This document shows positions 35,247 to 44,698 of a stretch of DNA of 64,000 bases, piece after piece (the first letter of the stretch is position 1; each line of letters starts with the position of its first letter). Position numbers and translations under genes: made by a program. Source of the DNA: JAPWJZ01 sp038247245 (GTDB taxonomy: Bacteria > Pseudomonadota > Alphaproteobacteria > Micavibrionales > UBA2020); the NCBI GenBank assembly GCA_038247245.1, contig JBBRVE010000005.1, positions 11,178 to 75,177 on the forward strand, in the 5' to 3' direction. The notes under the pieces are model-generated. The model made no database searches, was not told the DNA's origin, and worked only from the letters and a program-made list of their open reading frames with translations.

Positions 35247-36941
35247 TTAATTTTCCTGCGACATCCACTGGCGAATGACCGAAACGGTTTCATTCGGGTG
35301 GTTCGTCACGAGGTCGGAAATTTTCTGCACCGAAGATGCCTTGACCTTGCCTTCGACCGACGACATGTCGATCATCGATTCAAGCTCCGATGGGCCGCTG
35401 ATCATGCCGCCGCCGCCGGGACCGGACAATTGCGCCTGTTGCGGCCCACCGGCCAGCTGGGGCGCATCACCGGCTTCACCCGGCGCCCGCGGCTGGCGTG
35501 CCGCCGCCGCGAAATGCATGGCCAGAGGGCGCAGCACCAACAGGATTACGAGGATGGCCACGAGGCTGAGCGCCATTGTTTCCGCCATGCCCAGCAGATC
35601 CGATTTCGGGAAGCCGAAAATGGTGTCGTTCGCGACGGGAGTCGCGTCGAACAGTTCGCTTTGCGCGAACTGCATGTTCACGACTTCGACCGTGTCGCCA
35701 CGGCTTTCGTCGTAGCCGACCGCCGATTTCACGAGCGCCGCGATCTTGGTCAGTTCATCGCCCGAGCGGGGCGTGTATTTCATGGGCGCGGCCCAGTCGG
35801 CGGGCGCATCCTTCGGTTTCTGCGCGGCAGTGTCGGCGGCATAGCTGCCATCGACGAGGACCGAGATAGAAATTTTTTCAATCTCGCCGCCCTCGCGCAC
35901 CATGGTTTCCACCGTCTTGGTGATTTCGTAGTTGGTGGTTTCTTCGGTGCGGTTGTTTTTAGATCCGGCTTGCGCGGCATCTGCGCCCGGCAGGCCGGGC
36001 AGGTTGTTGGCAACCGTTACAGCGCCATTGCCGTTGGATGAGGCGGAGCTGTCCGAGTTTTCTTCGGTAACGCTTTGCGTAGAGCGCACGACCTGACCGT
36101 CGGGGTTATAGCTTTCGGAATTGCGGTTCACCACATCGAAATTCATTTTTGCGGTGACGGCGGCGCGTACCTTGTCGAAACCGACGATGCGGCCCACGAT
36201 ATCCTCGATCGAGGCCTTGGTGCGGGTTTCATAGCTTTTGCGCATGTCATCCGCATTGCGGCTCATGCTGTCGCGGCCCTGTTCGTCTTCGGCGCGCGCC
36301 AGCACGTTGCCGCTCTGGTCAACAACGGCAACGGAACCGGGTTTCAATTGCGGCACGGCGGCCGCCACCAGCTGGCGGATCGCCATGATCTGTTCATTGC
36401 CGATATTGCCAGCGCTGCGCAGGTTGACGAAAACGGAAGCGGAGGCGGGCTGGCGGTCGCGGCTGAACAGCTCGCGCTGCGGCAGCACCAGCATTACGCG
36501 GGCGGAGCGCACCTGATCCATCGTGCCGATGGTGCGGGCAAGTTCACCCTCCAGCGCGCGCTTGGCGGTGTTGTTCTGCTCGAAGCTGGTTTTGCCGAAG
36601 GTCTGTTTCTGGTCGAACAGTTCGTTGCCCATCGCGCCTTTGCGGGGCAGGCCTTCAGCGGCCAGCAACATGCGGGCCTTGGCGATGTCCTTGTGCGGCA
36701 CGGAAACTTTGGTGCCGTCATCGCTGAGCGCATAGGGCACGTTGGAATTATCGAGCTTGGCGGCAATCTCCGTCGCATCGGCGGTGGAGAGGTCGCTATA
36801 GAGTGGACTGAGCGACGGCGCGCTGGAGCGCACGGCGATAAAAACGAAAAAGATGATGAGCCCGAAGAACGTGACCAACATCATGATCAGCCGTCCAGGA
36901 CCCAGATTTTTCAGCGATTCCAGTAACGAATCCAAAGTCAT
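35247..36941 (-). CDS. fliF: Flagellar MS-ring protein FliF
   Basis: Forms the inner-membrane MS ring, base of the flagellum. The 564 residues have two membrane segments (about 20-40 and 445-465), the YscJ-like ring domains between them (SALYSDLS-type start 'LSPLYSDLSTADATEIAAKL', 'RALEGELARTIGTMDQVRSA', 'LVLPQRELFSRDRQPASASV'), and a cytoplasmic tail ending 'VSVIRQWMSQEN' that binds FliG. First gene of the minus-strand fliF-G-H-N-flbD-flhA-F-G operon. Confidence 0.95.
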   Translation of the reverse strand: MTLDSLLESLKNLGPGRLIMMLVTFFGLIIFFVFIAVRSSAPSLSPLYSDLSTADATEIAAKLDNSNVPYALSDDGTKVSVPHKDIAKARMLLAAEGLPRKGAMGNELFDQKQTFGKTSFEQNNTAKRALEGELARTIGTMDQVRSARVMLVLPQRELFSRDRQPASASVFVNLRSAGNIGNEQIMAIRQLVAAAVPQLKPGSVAVVDQSGNVLARAEDEQGRDSMSRNADDMRKSYETRTKASIEDIVGRIVGFDKVRAAVTAKMNFDVVNRNSESYNPDGQVVRSTQSVTEENSDSSASSNGNGAVTVANNLPGLPGADAAQAGSKNNRTEETTNYEITKTVETMVREGGEIEKISISVLVDGSYAADTAAQKPKDAPADWAAPMKYTPRSGDELTKIAALVKSAVGYDESRGDTVEVVNMQFAQSELFDATPVANDTIFGFPKSDLLGMAETMALSLVAILVILLVLRPLAMHFAAAARQPRAPGEAGDAPQLAGGPQQAQLSGPGGGGMISGPSELESMIDMSSVEGKVKASSVQKISDLVTNHPNETVSVIRQWMSQEN

Positions 36942-37430
36942 TCTCCCCTTGCTTTGACGTCACTCAAAGAAGGGAGTCCGGGCATTGATATATAATAGAA
37001 AACCCGAAACCCCACTTCTCAACAGTAACCAATTTTTACCGACTAGGCAAATTTTGCCCGATGCTTTTCCCAAGTTTTTCAGCCGGTATGGCATAAATTC
37101 CCCATAGTGCTTTGATATAGAATGTTTTTCTTTGATTTAAATATGCAAGGACTGTGCAAAATATCCTTTACTTCCCTCATGTTAAACGAATTTAATTGCT
37201 ATCCAGATAATAAATGATTGTTTTTTAAGGGTATTTTAGCAAGGGGCAGGCCCGAATAAATATTCGGACAGGTGTTCAATAGTTAATAAAGTATTAACAA
37301 GTAAATAATACGTTAAGGAATAAGTAACTAAATGAATATCTTGCTTTTTTTACTTGTAATTACTACCAGATGTTGTAAGATAAGAATTGTAGGAGTAGAT
37401 TTTTTGCTCGTGCGATAGGAATCATAGGAC
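36942..37430. promoter_or_regulatory. 489-nt AT-rich divergent region with a perfect CtrA box
   Basis: No gene is seen between fliF (minus) and the FlaG-like gene (plus). TTAA-TAAAGTA-TTAA (37283-37297) is a perfect CtrA consensus, followed by a TAATAC -10-like hexamer at 37306-37311. A near-match TTAA-GGAATAA-GTAA (37313-37327) and a variant with N6 (TTAAACGAATTTAA, 37183-37196) lie nearby. The region is long enough for separate promoters in both directions. Early flagellar operons are classic CtrA targets. Confidence 0.6.
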
Positions 37431-37880
37431 ATGATTGAATCTATTAGCACATTGTCGGTCCAAAGTTCCGTTCTGAGGTATCAACCTCAGAGCAATACGG
37501 ATTCGGCACCATCCGTTTCGGCACCCCGCGAGGCCGAAGTCGTTACCTCGCGCATTCGTGTCGACAACCTGCAAAACGTTGCCATTCTTGAATATCGTTC
37601 GTCGGAAGGCGCTGTCGTGCGCCAGTATCCGACCCAATCCCAGATCAACGCGTTCAAACGCGCCGAAAGCCTGCATACGTCTGATAGCAATGGGTCGTCT
37701 GGCAGCGCACCGCAAGAAACAACCGCTAACAGCCAGTCGTCGCAGGGTCAAACCCAGTCTGCAGCTCCGGCTCCGGCACCCGCGCCCGCAACGGGCGGTT
37801 CGGCGCCGGCATCGTATTCGTCGGCGGGGACTTCCGCTGGCGGCAGCGGTGATGGCTCCACGCAGTCGGTTGTTGTTTAA
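37431..37880 (+). CDS. FlaG-like small flagellar-associated protein
   Basis: A 149-residue protein. The middle ('VAILEYRSSEGAVVRQYPTQ', about 49-68) resembles FlaG-type proteins, in which a beta hairpin precedes the V-R-Q-I/Y-P motif. The C-terminal half (about 80-149) is low-complexity Ser/Gln/Pro/Ala/Gly, with AP repeats. A CtrA box lies ~135 nt upstream. FlaG proteins affect filament length; that role is inferred from the motif and location between fliF and flaF/flagellin. Confidence 0.55.
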   Translation: MIESISTLSVQSSVLRYQPQSNTDSAPSVSAPREAEVVTSRIRVDNLQNVAILEYRSSEGAVVRQYPTQSQINAFKRAESLHTSDSNGSSGSAPQETTANSQSSQGQTQSAAPAPAPAPATGGSAPASYSSAGTSAGGSGDGSTQSVVV

Positions 37881-37929
37881 CCCAACCGTACGCTCAGCGG
37901 CATATTAACAAATATTCTTATCCTGGATT

Positions 37930-38418
37930 TTACGCGAGGCTGTCGGTCGGCTTGTTATCCGCCTGCGACGCTGCGGGCATATCCGGCTTTTTCTTGCCAA
38001 GAGCGCCCGGTACCGGGGGCGGGGCGGCCGGCTTTTTCAGCAGGCCTGCCGCGATGTTGCGGTTGATCTCGACCAGCGCCTGAATTTTATCGGGGTTCGG
38101 GTCGGCCAGCAATTCCAGCGTGCGCTTGAAGACGAACATGCCCAGCGTGGCGATGTTATTTTTCAATTCCTGGGGCAGGGGGTGGTCGGGGTTGATCGTC
38201 TCGCTGACGAACAACTGCCAGAGCTTCTGGTTGTATTCCAGCACATCGCCCTTTTCGACAAGCGTGACTTTTTCTCCGGCCTTGAGGCGCTTGGCAAGGT
38301 CTTCAAGCTTCATGGCGGATTTCAACAGGATCGTGCCCTCTAGCGCGCGGGGGTCGACGGATGCTGCGGTGTTGCCATAGGCGGCGACGGCGGATGTATA
38401 TGGGTTTTCGTTAGGCAC
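37930..38418 (-). CDS. flaF: Flagellin regulator FlaF
   Basis: Alphaproteobacterial protein needed for flagellin synthesis and secretion, acting opposite FlbT. The 162 residues carry the FlaF pattern: N-terminal 'NPYTSAVAAYGNTAASVDPR', 'REIEAxxL'-like helix replaced by ALEGTILLKSAMKLEDL, then NQKLWQLFVSETINPDHPLP and 'LGMFVFKRTLELLAD'. Pro-rich tail. GTG start overlaps the flbT stop by 8 nt. Confidence 0.9.
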   Translation of the reverse strand: MPNENPYTSAVAAYGNTAASVDPRALEGTILLKSAMKLEDLAKRLKAGEKVTLVEKGDVLEYNQKLWQLFVSETINPDHPLPQELKNNIATLGMFVFKRTLELLADPNPDKIQALVEINRNIAAGLLKKPAAPPPVPGALGKKKPDMPAASQADNKPTDSLA

Positions 38419-38794
38419 TGGCCAGCAGCTCCTTCTCGTATTCGATCAGCGATTTTGCTTCCTTCAGCGCCTTGTAATAATGGTTCTGCAGGATATGGTC
38501 ATTGATCTTCATGAAATGGATCGTCGTGGACGGCGCGGCGTTTTGCACGTCGCGGATCTGCTGGAAATATAGCTCGTGTATTTTGGCGGGGTCTGCCGCC
38601 AGGTACATCAGCTGGATCGTGAAATAGATACGCTTGCAGGGCGAATTCGCCTCTTCCTCGCGCATGATGTCTTTTTCGCGCAGGATCGGGCTGTCGCCTT
38701 CGATATGCAGGCGCGTGCGGTTGGCATCATTGGTAATCAGCGCGCCGCCGATAATGATCCGTTCCTGTGGTTTTAAATCGATGATGAGTGCCAT
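38411..38794 (-). CDS. flbT: Flagellin mRNA regulator FlbT
   Basis: Post-transcriptional regulator that binds the flagellin mRNA leader in Caulobacter. The 127-residue protein matches the family: 'LKPQERIIIGGALITNDANR', 'ILREKDIMREEEANSPCKRI', 'YFTIQLMYLA'. Located between flagellin and flaF, the canonical arrangement. Transcribed with flaF; separated from flagellin by a strong terminator. Confidence 0.93.
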   Translation of the reverse strand: MALIIDLKPQERIIIGGALITNDANRTRLHIEGDSPILREKDIMREEEANSPCKRIYFTIQLMYLAADPAKIHELYFQQIRDVQNAAPSTTIHFMKINDHILQNHYYKALKEAKSLIEYEKELLASA

Positions 38795-38900
38795 GAGATT
38801 CTCTCCGTGGTCTTGATGAAGGGGAATTCTTCCACCGTTTTTACAGTTACCATCCTGCCATTAAATGGTTAATAAACAGGTAATTTCGCACGACGGACAA

Positions 38901-38940
38901 AAAAGAACCGGCGGCTTTTTCAAGGCCGCCGGTCTTTTTA
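38901..38940 (-). terminator. Terminator after flagellin
   Basis: Stem ACCGGCGGC/GCCGCCGGT (38907-38915, 38925-38933), T-rich on both sides; on the minus strand TTCTTTTTTG follows. Confidence 0.85.
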
Positions 38941-38961
38941 GATTTGGTCTTGGTCTTGCGA

Positions 38962-39789
38962 TTACTGGAACAGACGCAGGACCGACTGGTTCGCTTGCGA
39001 AGCGAGAGACAGAGACGTGATACCGAGAGACTGCGTGGTTTGCAGCGACAGCAGTTTCGCGCCTTCTTCGTTTTTATCCGCAACAACCAGCTTGTCAGAG
39101 CCTTCCTTCAGAACGTTGATCAGGTTCGAAGTAAAGTCCTGGCGGGTCTGGATGATGTTCAGGCTGGTACCGAAGGCAGCAGCCGTGTTGCGGGTCGTGG
39201 TCAAGTCGGCCGCGATCGCATCAAGCGTAGCCTGGGTAGCCGTCGTGTCAGCAAAGTTACCGCCGCTCAGTGAAACGGTCAGATCGTTACCAACGGTCAG
39301 GTCGGCACCTTGGACGTCCAAGGTCGAGGTTCCTGATTCATTGAAAGTCACGGACAAGGTCGCAGCGCCGGCAGCAAGGTTGGTACCGCGATAGCCGGAG
39401 TCACCCGCCAGAGTATCGATCTGGGCAAGGACTTCGTCAAAGCTTGCGGCGAGCGAGGTCACGTCGGCAGCGGGGTCGGCGTTCAGCTGATCCTGTGCTT
39501 CTTGAGCGATAGCTTGCGCCTGCTCGAGGAAGCTTGTGATCTGCTGGATACCTTGGTCAGCTGCTTTCAGAACCTGAATCGCCTGGCCCTGGCCGTCCAG
39601 AAGACGGTTCAGGTCATTTGCGCGGTTTTGGATGGATTGGGAAGCGAAGAACGCGCTCGGGTTATCGAGTGCGCTGTTAACTTTCAGGCCCGTCGCAAGA
39701 CGGAGCTGGGTCGAGTCGAGGAGTCTTTGGGTGCCCTGAAGGCTCAAGAGGTTAGAGCGCAGCGCGGCAGTGAGTGTAACGTCAGCCAT
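38962..39789 (-). CDS. Flagellin
   Basis: Filament subunit, 275 residues. The D0/D1 ends are conserved: N-terminal 'LRSNLLSLQGTQRLLDSTQL' and C-terminal 'SLGITSLSLASQANQSVLRL'. 'LATGLKVNSALDNPSAFFAS' is the usual flagellin motif. The variable centre (about 150-200) is short, as in alphaproteobacterial flagellins. A terminator follows, so it is monocistronic. No clear sigma-54 or sigma-28 promoter was found in the 162-nt upstream gap. Two sulfotransferases are encoded immediately upstream on the same strand. Confidence 0.95.
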   Translation of the reverse strand: MADVTLTAALRSNLLSLQGTQRLLDSTQLRLATGLKVNSALDNPSAFFASQSIQNRANDLNRLLDGQGQAIQVLKAADQGIQQITSFLEQAQAIAQEAQDQLNADPAADVTSLAASFDEVLAQIDTLAGDSGYRGTNLAAGAATLSVTFNESGTSTLDVQGADLTVGNDLTVSLSGGNFADTTATQATLDAIAADLTTTRNTAAAFGTSLNIIQTRQDFTSNLINVLKEGSDKLVVADKNEEGAKLLSLQTTQSLGITSLSLASQANQSVLRLFQ

Positions 39790-39951
39790 GGCATGTTCCT
39801 TTTCTAGGTTGATGCATTTAGGTTATGAAGCCTCGGGATACTCCCTAAGCTATAAATCATCTTCTCATGGGGCTGGTTAACAAATGGTTTATGTCGCTTA
39901 AAATGTTGGATAAATTGTATACAACTGAAATCCAAAGATAATTTGACTTCG

Positions 39952-41433
39952 TCAACGATCGGATTTCAATGCTGTTTCAAGCGGCTTCAGGTAGGCGGCG
40001 TAGCGGTGCCCTTTTCCGACCGAATCTCCATAAATAGGTTTGCGGACCTGTGCGGCGCTGGCGGTTTTGACCTGCCGCGTCGTGGTGTGAAACGAAAGAC
40101 AGGCGTCATTCCAGTCAAGGCCGCTATAGGCCAGCAATTTGCGTGTTTCGCTTTCCTGATCCGTCACTATTGATTCATAGCTTACGGTATACATCCTCCC
40201 GGGAAAAAGTTTTTCCCAATGCGCCATCAGTTTTTGATAGCCGCGCATGTAGCGTCCGATATCGCCGAGGTCATTTGCCCAAGGCATCAACCCTTCGGAA
40301 AAAAAGGTCTGCCAGATCGACAGCCCGCAATCGAGCGGGTCGCGCGTGCAGTGAATGACGCGCGCTTTGGGGAAGGCGCGGAAAATAACGCCGACCCACA
40401 GGTAATTGAAAAGCATCTTGTCTGTCACGCGCGGCGCGGCGCTGTGCGTCAGGCCCAGATATTTCTGCGCAATCATATCCAATGCGGAGGGGGTAAGGTT
40501 TTCAAGGAAAGTGCGCCCGATCGTGGGAATGCCATCGCCCGCGCTGCCGGGTGCTTCGGCATTCGTGTAAAAGGGCAGGCTTTCCTGCAGGAACGGCACT
40601 TCGCCAACGCCAGCAACATCGGGATGGCTGCACAATATCTGGTCGATCAGCGTGGAGCCGGAGCGGGGCAGGCCGACGATAAAGACGGGCTGTTCGCTAC
40701 TATTGCGGCCCGTCGTCGTGTCGCTGAACAGCGCAATGATCGTATCTATATAACGATCGAAAAGGTCTGGCTTATAACGCGCCGATGCCTTGCGGATATC
40801 ATGCGCGGCAGCGTAATGCGCAAAGCCCCTATCCGCGTCGCCCGCCGCCAGATACGCGTGCGCCAGCGTATATTCCAGCACGCTCTGCTGTTGCGGCGGC
40901 AGTTTTGAGGCGTTTTTGTGCAGGTTCAGCAGTGCGTTGAATTCGGGTGAACTGGCGCCGAATTTTCTGAGCTGCCCCAGCGCGTGATAAGGCGCAATAA
41001 AATCGGGCTGCTTGCGGATTGCTTCGGTGAAGCAGGCGATGGACTGTTCCGCCTGGCCGGCTTCGCCGTACAAAACGCCTAAGCGGTTTAACACGGGCGC
41101 TGACGGCTGGCAGGTCAAGGCACGCGCGGCAAGCGCCAGGGCTTCATCGCGCTGCTCCGCATCCATGCGCAGCCGTGCGAGCGCGGCAAGTGCATTGGCG
41201 TTGCGCGCATCGATGTTTGTGATGTTTTCGAAAATTCCGGCGGCTTCAGCGGGCGATTTCTGCATCAGCATCAGGCCAAGGTCGAGCAATGCGGCGGTAT
41301 TATCGGGTTCAAGCTGAAGGTAAAGGCGGCAGGCCGTCTCCGCCTCCGCATGGCGGTCCTGCTGCAAAAAACCGCGCGCGTTTTTTAGCGTCGCCGCTGC
41401 TTTTCTGGAATCTTTTTCAAGCCGCGCGCTCAA
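39952..41433 (-). CDS. TPR-repeat sulfotransferase
   Basis: A 493-residue cytoplasmic protein. The N-terminal ~200 residues are TPR repeats (AETACRLYLQLEPDNTAALL, 'SIACFTEAIRKQPDFIAPYH'). The C-terminal ~245 residues are a PAPS-dependent sulfotransferase: phosphosulfate-binding GLPRSGST (254-261) and the 3'-phosphate region RVIHCTRDPLDCGLSIW. It starts in ATGA overlap with the paralogue upstream. Position between flagellin and flgE makes a flagellar target plausible: TPR-fused glycosyltransferases such as FlmG modify flagellin in Caulobacter. Substrate not proven. Confidence 0.85.
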   Translation of the reverse strand: MSARLEKDSRKAAATLKNARGFLQQDRHAEAETACRLYLQLEPDNTAALLDLGLMLMQKSPAEAAGIFENITNIDARNANALAALARLRMDAEQRDEALALAARALTCQPSAPVLNRLGVLYGEAGQAEQSIACFTEAIRKQPDFIAPYHALGQLRKFGASSPEFNALLNLHKNASKLPPQQQSVLEYTLAHAYLAAGDADRGFAHYAAAHDIRKASARYKPDLFDRYIDTIIALFSDTTTGRNSSEQPVFIVGLPRSGSTLIDQILCSHPDVAGVGEVPFLQESLPFYTNAEAPGSAGDGIPTIGRTFLENLTPSALDMIAQKYLGLTHSAAPRVTDKMLFNYLWVGVIFRAFPKARVIHCTRDPLDCGLSIWQTFFSEGLMPWANDLGDIGRYMRGYQKLMAHWEKLFPGRMYTVSYESIVTDQESETRKLLAYSGLDWNDACLSFHTTTRQVKTASAAQVRKPIYGDSVGKGHRYAAYLKPLETALKSDR

Positions 41434-42950
41434 GCGCCTTCTTTCAGCGATTGAATCAGGGGCTGTAGATGAGCCTCGTATTTTTTCCAGCGCGCAACCG
41501 ACCCGGTATAGAGGCTTTGACGCACTTGGGACGAACTGGCTGTGCTGACAGGGCGGTCGGTTTCATGGAATTTCATGCAACGCTCGTCCCATGGCAGGTC
41601 ACAGAATTGCAGCAAGCGGCGCGTTTCGAATTCCTGATTTGCCACCATGGTCTCGTAATTCGCTTCGAATATCTGGCCCGGGAACAGTTTGTCCCAATGC
41701 GCCATCAGTTTTTTGTAGGCGCGGTAATACCTGCCGATTTCACGCTGGTCATAGGCCCAGAACATGTCGGCATAGAACATCTTCTGCCAGATCGACAGGC
41801 CCATCGCCACGGGGTCGCGCGAGCAATGGATGATTTTCGCATTCGGCAGCGCCAGCCGGATCATGCCGATCAGGAGGAAATTGAACAGCATCTTGTCGGA
41901 AAGTTTCGCGCCCTCCTTTGCAAAGGGATCGGTCAGTTGCAGGTATTTCTTCGCGATGCCATCCAGCATATCGCCCGACAGGTTGTCGACCAGCTGTTTT
42001 GTGATCGTGGGCATTCCGGGGGAGAACAATTGCGGCACTTCCGCATTTGGAAAGACCGGTATGCAATTTTGCAGGAACCCGACCTCGCCCATCGCCGCCA
42101 TCTGCGGGTGGCTGGAAAGGATCTGTTCTGTCAGCGTAGAGCCGGAGCGCGGCATGCCGACAATAAAGACCGGACGGGATGTCGATACCGCGCCGGCATT
42201 GGCGAATTTCTGCACCAGCTCCGGCGTGAACAGCGCGATAATGCTGTCGATGTATTTTTCGATGCTGGCGACGGCGATGGTTTTATGCGCCAAACGCTGC
42301 AGGCGGTTGCCAGTCTCGTAATGGCCGAAAGCCTCGTCATCGCGGCCTACATCAAGCATCGCGTTGCCGAGCGTAAATTCCAGCTTGATGCGCAGGTTAT
42401 CCGGCAGGCTGCCCGCCTTGTCCACCAGCGCGGTCAAGTTCTTGAAATCGGCATCTTCCAGCTTGAATTTCTTCAGGGTAGACAGCGTGTAATACCCGTC
42501 GACGCAATCGGGGTCTTTTTCAACAGCGCGTTCCGCCATCAACTGCGCGGCCGCGATGTCGCCGGCGCGGCGCATAATGATGGAGCAGCGCATCTGGATA
42601 AACGGGGCGTCCGACATGGACGCGGCGCGCGTCGCAAGCTGCCGCGCTTCCTCGGTCGAGCCCTTTTCCATGCAAACGGCTGCAAGCGCGGTCATCGCCT
42701 CGAGGTCGGCGGGCGCTGTGTGCAACATGCGGCGGAAACAATATTCAGCGTCGTCGTATTGCGCCAGATGGCGGTGTATCTGCCCAAGATTATACAGGGC
42801 GGGCAGCAAATCCGGCACATAGCCCAGCAACACCTGATAAGCGCGCATCGCTTCAGGCACCCTGCCTGCTTTACGCAGCGAGTCGGCCGTCTTCAGCATT
42901 GTCCCGATATCGGGCGTGCCGCTTTTTGCGGGTTTCGGTTTTTTGGCCAT
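41430..42950 (-). CDS. TPR-repeat sulfotransferase
   Basis: Paralogue of the downstream gene, 506 residues. TPR units cover about 20-215 (VPEAMRAYQVLLGYVPDLLP, 'AEYCFRRMLHTAPADLEAMT'). The sulfotransferase domain has GMPRSGST (265-272) and 'KIIHCSRDPVAMGLSIWQKM'. Both copies keep all visible cofactor motifs, so both are probably active, perhaps on different residues or proteins. Transcribed from downstream of flgE; a terminator-like hairpin separates them. Confidence 0.85.
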   Translation of the reverse strand: MAKKPKPAKSGTPDIGTMLKTADSLRKAGRVPEAMRAYQVLLGYVPDLLPALYNLGQIHRHLAQYDDAEYCFRRMLHTAPADLEAMTALAAVCMEKGSTEEARQLATRAASMSDAPFIQMRCSIIMRRAGDIAAAQLMAERAVEKDPDCVDGYYTLSTLKKFKLEDADFKNLTALVDKAGSLPDNLRIKLEFTLGNAMLDVGRDDEAFGHYETGNRLQRLAHKTIAVASIEKYIDSIIALFTPELVQKFANAGAVSTSRPVFIVGMPRSGSTLTEQILSSHPQMAAMGEVGFLQNCIPVFPNAEVPQLFSPGMPTITKQLVDNLSGDMLDGIAKKYLQLTDPFAKEGAKLSDKMLFNFLLIGMIRLALPNAKIIHCSRDPVAMGLSIWQKMFYADMFWAYDQREIGRYYRAYKKLMAHWDKLFPGQIFEANYETMVANQEFETRRLLQFCDLPWDERCMKFHETDRPVSTASSSQVRQSLYTGSVARWKKYEAHLQPLIQSLKEGA

Positions 42951-43014
42951 GGGCAGTCCTGCCTTCCTGCACGGATAGTCGGTCAGGCATCTGCCAGAAT
43001 CAAGACAAAAGATA

Positions 43015-43048
43015 AGGGGCCCCCCGGCTTTCTGCCAGTGGGGCCCCT
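43015..43048 (-). terminator. Terminator-like hairpin after flgE
   Basis: AGGGGCCCC/GGGGCCCCT (43015-43023, 43040-43048) stem with a 16-nt loop; on the minus strand TATCTTTTG follows. Confidence 0.6.
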
Positions 43049-43091
43049 ATGCCTTTCCCCTTGTCGGAAGGGAAAGGGTATTGTTCCTTTA

Positions 43092-44672
43092 TTATCTCAG
43101 CTGCAGCAGTTCGGCCGTCATCTGGTCCGCGGTCGTGATGACCTTGGTGTTGGCAGAATAGGCGCGCTGCGTGATGATCATCTTGGAGAATTCATCGGCG
43201 AGGTCGACGTTGGATTGCTCCAGCGCGCCGCCTTCGATGTAACCCGCGCCACCGGTGTTCGCGGCCACCACATCGGGGTCACCCGATGTGTCGGATACGC
43301 GGAACACGGTGCCGGTCAGTGCAGACAGGCCGTCGGGGTTGATGAAGTTGGCGATGCCAAGCTGGTAAACCTGGCGTGACAACCCGTTAGAGAACTGTGC
43401 GCTGACAATGCCGTCGCGGCTGACCGACACGCCCGTGCGGTAACCGACAGGCGATCCGTTCTGGTCGGCCTGCGCGGTGTAGGCGCCGGTTTGCTGCGTC
43501 ATGCCTGCGAGGTCCAGGTTGAATGCGGCGGAGGTTCCGGCAGGGGTTGTCCATGAAACGGGCCCGAGGCCGATGTTGACCGTGCCGTCGGTTGCGACCG
43601 GCGCGTTCAGCGAGCCGTCGCTGTTGAAGTTGATCGACTGGCCGGTCGGCAACAGGTCGCCGGTTGCGGTCGTGACCTGGATATCCCACCAGCCGTTGGG
43701 GTTTTCGGTGACGGGGGCCGCGCCGGTGACGGGCGTTGCAGATGTCGTGACGGTCGTGCCATCGGGTACGCCCAACGTGTTGAGCGCAAGGGGAGTACCC
43801 GAGCCGTCGGTCAATGTCACTTCCGACAGGGCGACTTCGTTCTGGATCACAAGGAAGCCGTTGCCGTCCAGCTGCGCGTTGATGCCGGGAACCGCGTTCA
43901 GGTCGGTCAGCAGTTTGTTGACGTTGCCGTCGAGGTTGATGGTGGTGGGGCCAAAGCCCGCATCGACGTCGAAGCTGTCGGTGCCGGGGACGAAGTTGCC
44001 GGTCTGCGCGCGCAGGTCGACGGTGCCCTGGACGGTACCCGCGGTCGGCGCATGTTTTTTGAAGCTGACCGAAATCGTGCGGGGGTTGCCGCCGTCATCA
44101 TAAATTGTGATGTCGCGCGTGAAGTCGGAAGCATTCGTGCTGACCGCCTGTGCGGCGTTAAGGTTTGCTTTCAGCGATACGGCAGTTGTCATTTGCGAGA
44201 CGCCGCCGGAGGTCAGGTTGACGGGGACAAGCGAGCCGATATTCGTGCCGCCGACAATTGCACCGTTCTGGTCAAGCGGCCAGCCCTGCAGGATAAATCC
44301 GCCGGTATTGCGCAGGTTGCCGTTAACGTCTTCGCTGAACGAGCCCGCGCGGGTGTAAAGGTTTTCAGCGCCTGCGCCCGTGCCGTTCTGTACGACGAAG
44401 AAGCCGTTGCCCGACATCGCGAGGTCGGTCGAGGAAGAGCTTTGTTGCAAGATACCTTGCAGGCTTACGCGCTGGTTCTGCGTCGCCTTGACGGAACCGG
44501 GCGTATAAAGAGTTGAACGGCCGCCCGTGGTCACGAGGTCGGAGAACGACGCGTCGCTGCGCTTGTAACCGACGGTGCTGACGTTGGCGATGTTGTTCGA
44601 GATCATGCCCAGAGATTGGCTCTGCGCGGTGAGGCCCGAAACTGCGGTGAAGAGTGATCCGAAAACGCTCAT
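43092..44672 (-). CDS. flgE: Flagellar hook protein FlgE
   Basis: Subunit of the flagellar hook, 526 residues. N-terminal 'FGSLFTAVSGLTAQSQSLGM' and 'ISNNIANVSTVGYKRSDASF' are the flagellar rod/hook family signature; the C-terminus has 'GGALEQSNVDLADEFSKMII' and 'AYSANTKVITTADQM'. A D2-type centre lies between. ATG 44672 was chosen because AGGAGACTACC sits just before it; a longer frame to 44750 runs through the promoter. Preceded by a perfect sigma-54 promoter (44746-44761). Late class flagellar gene. Confidence 0.95.
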   Translation of the reverse strand: MSVFGSLFTAVSGLTAQSQSLGMISNNIANVSTVGYKRSDASFSDLVTTGGRSTLYTPGSVKATQNQRVSLQGILQQSSSSTDLAMSGNGFFVVQNGTGAGAENLYTRAGSFSEDVNGNLRNTGGFILQGWPLDQNGAIVGGTNIGSLVPVNLTSGGVSQMTTAVSLKANLNAAQAVSTNASDFTRDITIYDDGGNPRTISVSFKKHAPTAGTVQGTVDLRAQTGNFVPGTDSFDVDAGFGPTTINLDGNVNKLLTDLNAVPGINAQLDGNGFLVIQNEVALSEVTLTDGSGTPLALNTLGVPDGTTVTTSATPVTGAAPVTENPNGWWDIQVTTATGDLLPTGQSINFNSDGSLNAPVATDGTVNIGLGPVSWTTPAGTSAAFNLDLAGMTQQTGAYTAQADQNGSPVGYRTGVSVSRDGIVSAQFSNGLSRQVYQLGIANFINPDGLSALTGTVFRVSDTSGDPDVVAANTGGAGYIEGGALEQSNVDLADEFSKMIITQRAYSANTKVITTADQMTAELLQLR

Positions 44673-44698
44673 GGTAGTCTCCTTCTTTTTCTGTTTCT

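Noticed and set aside
37051..37065. GGCAAATTTTGCC near fliF as a sigma-54 promoter
   Set aside because: The GG-to-GC spacing is 8-9 nt instead of 10 on either strand, and the -24 block is poor.
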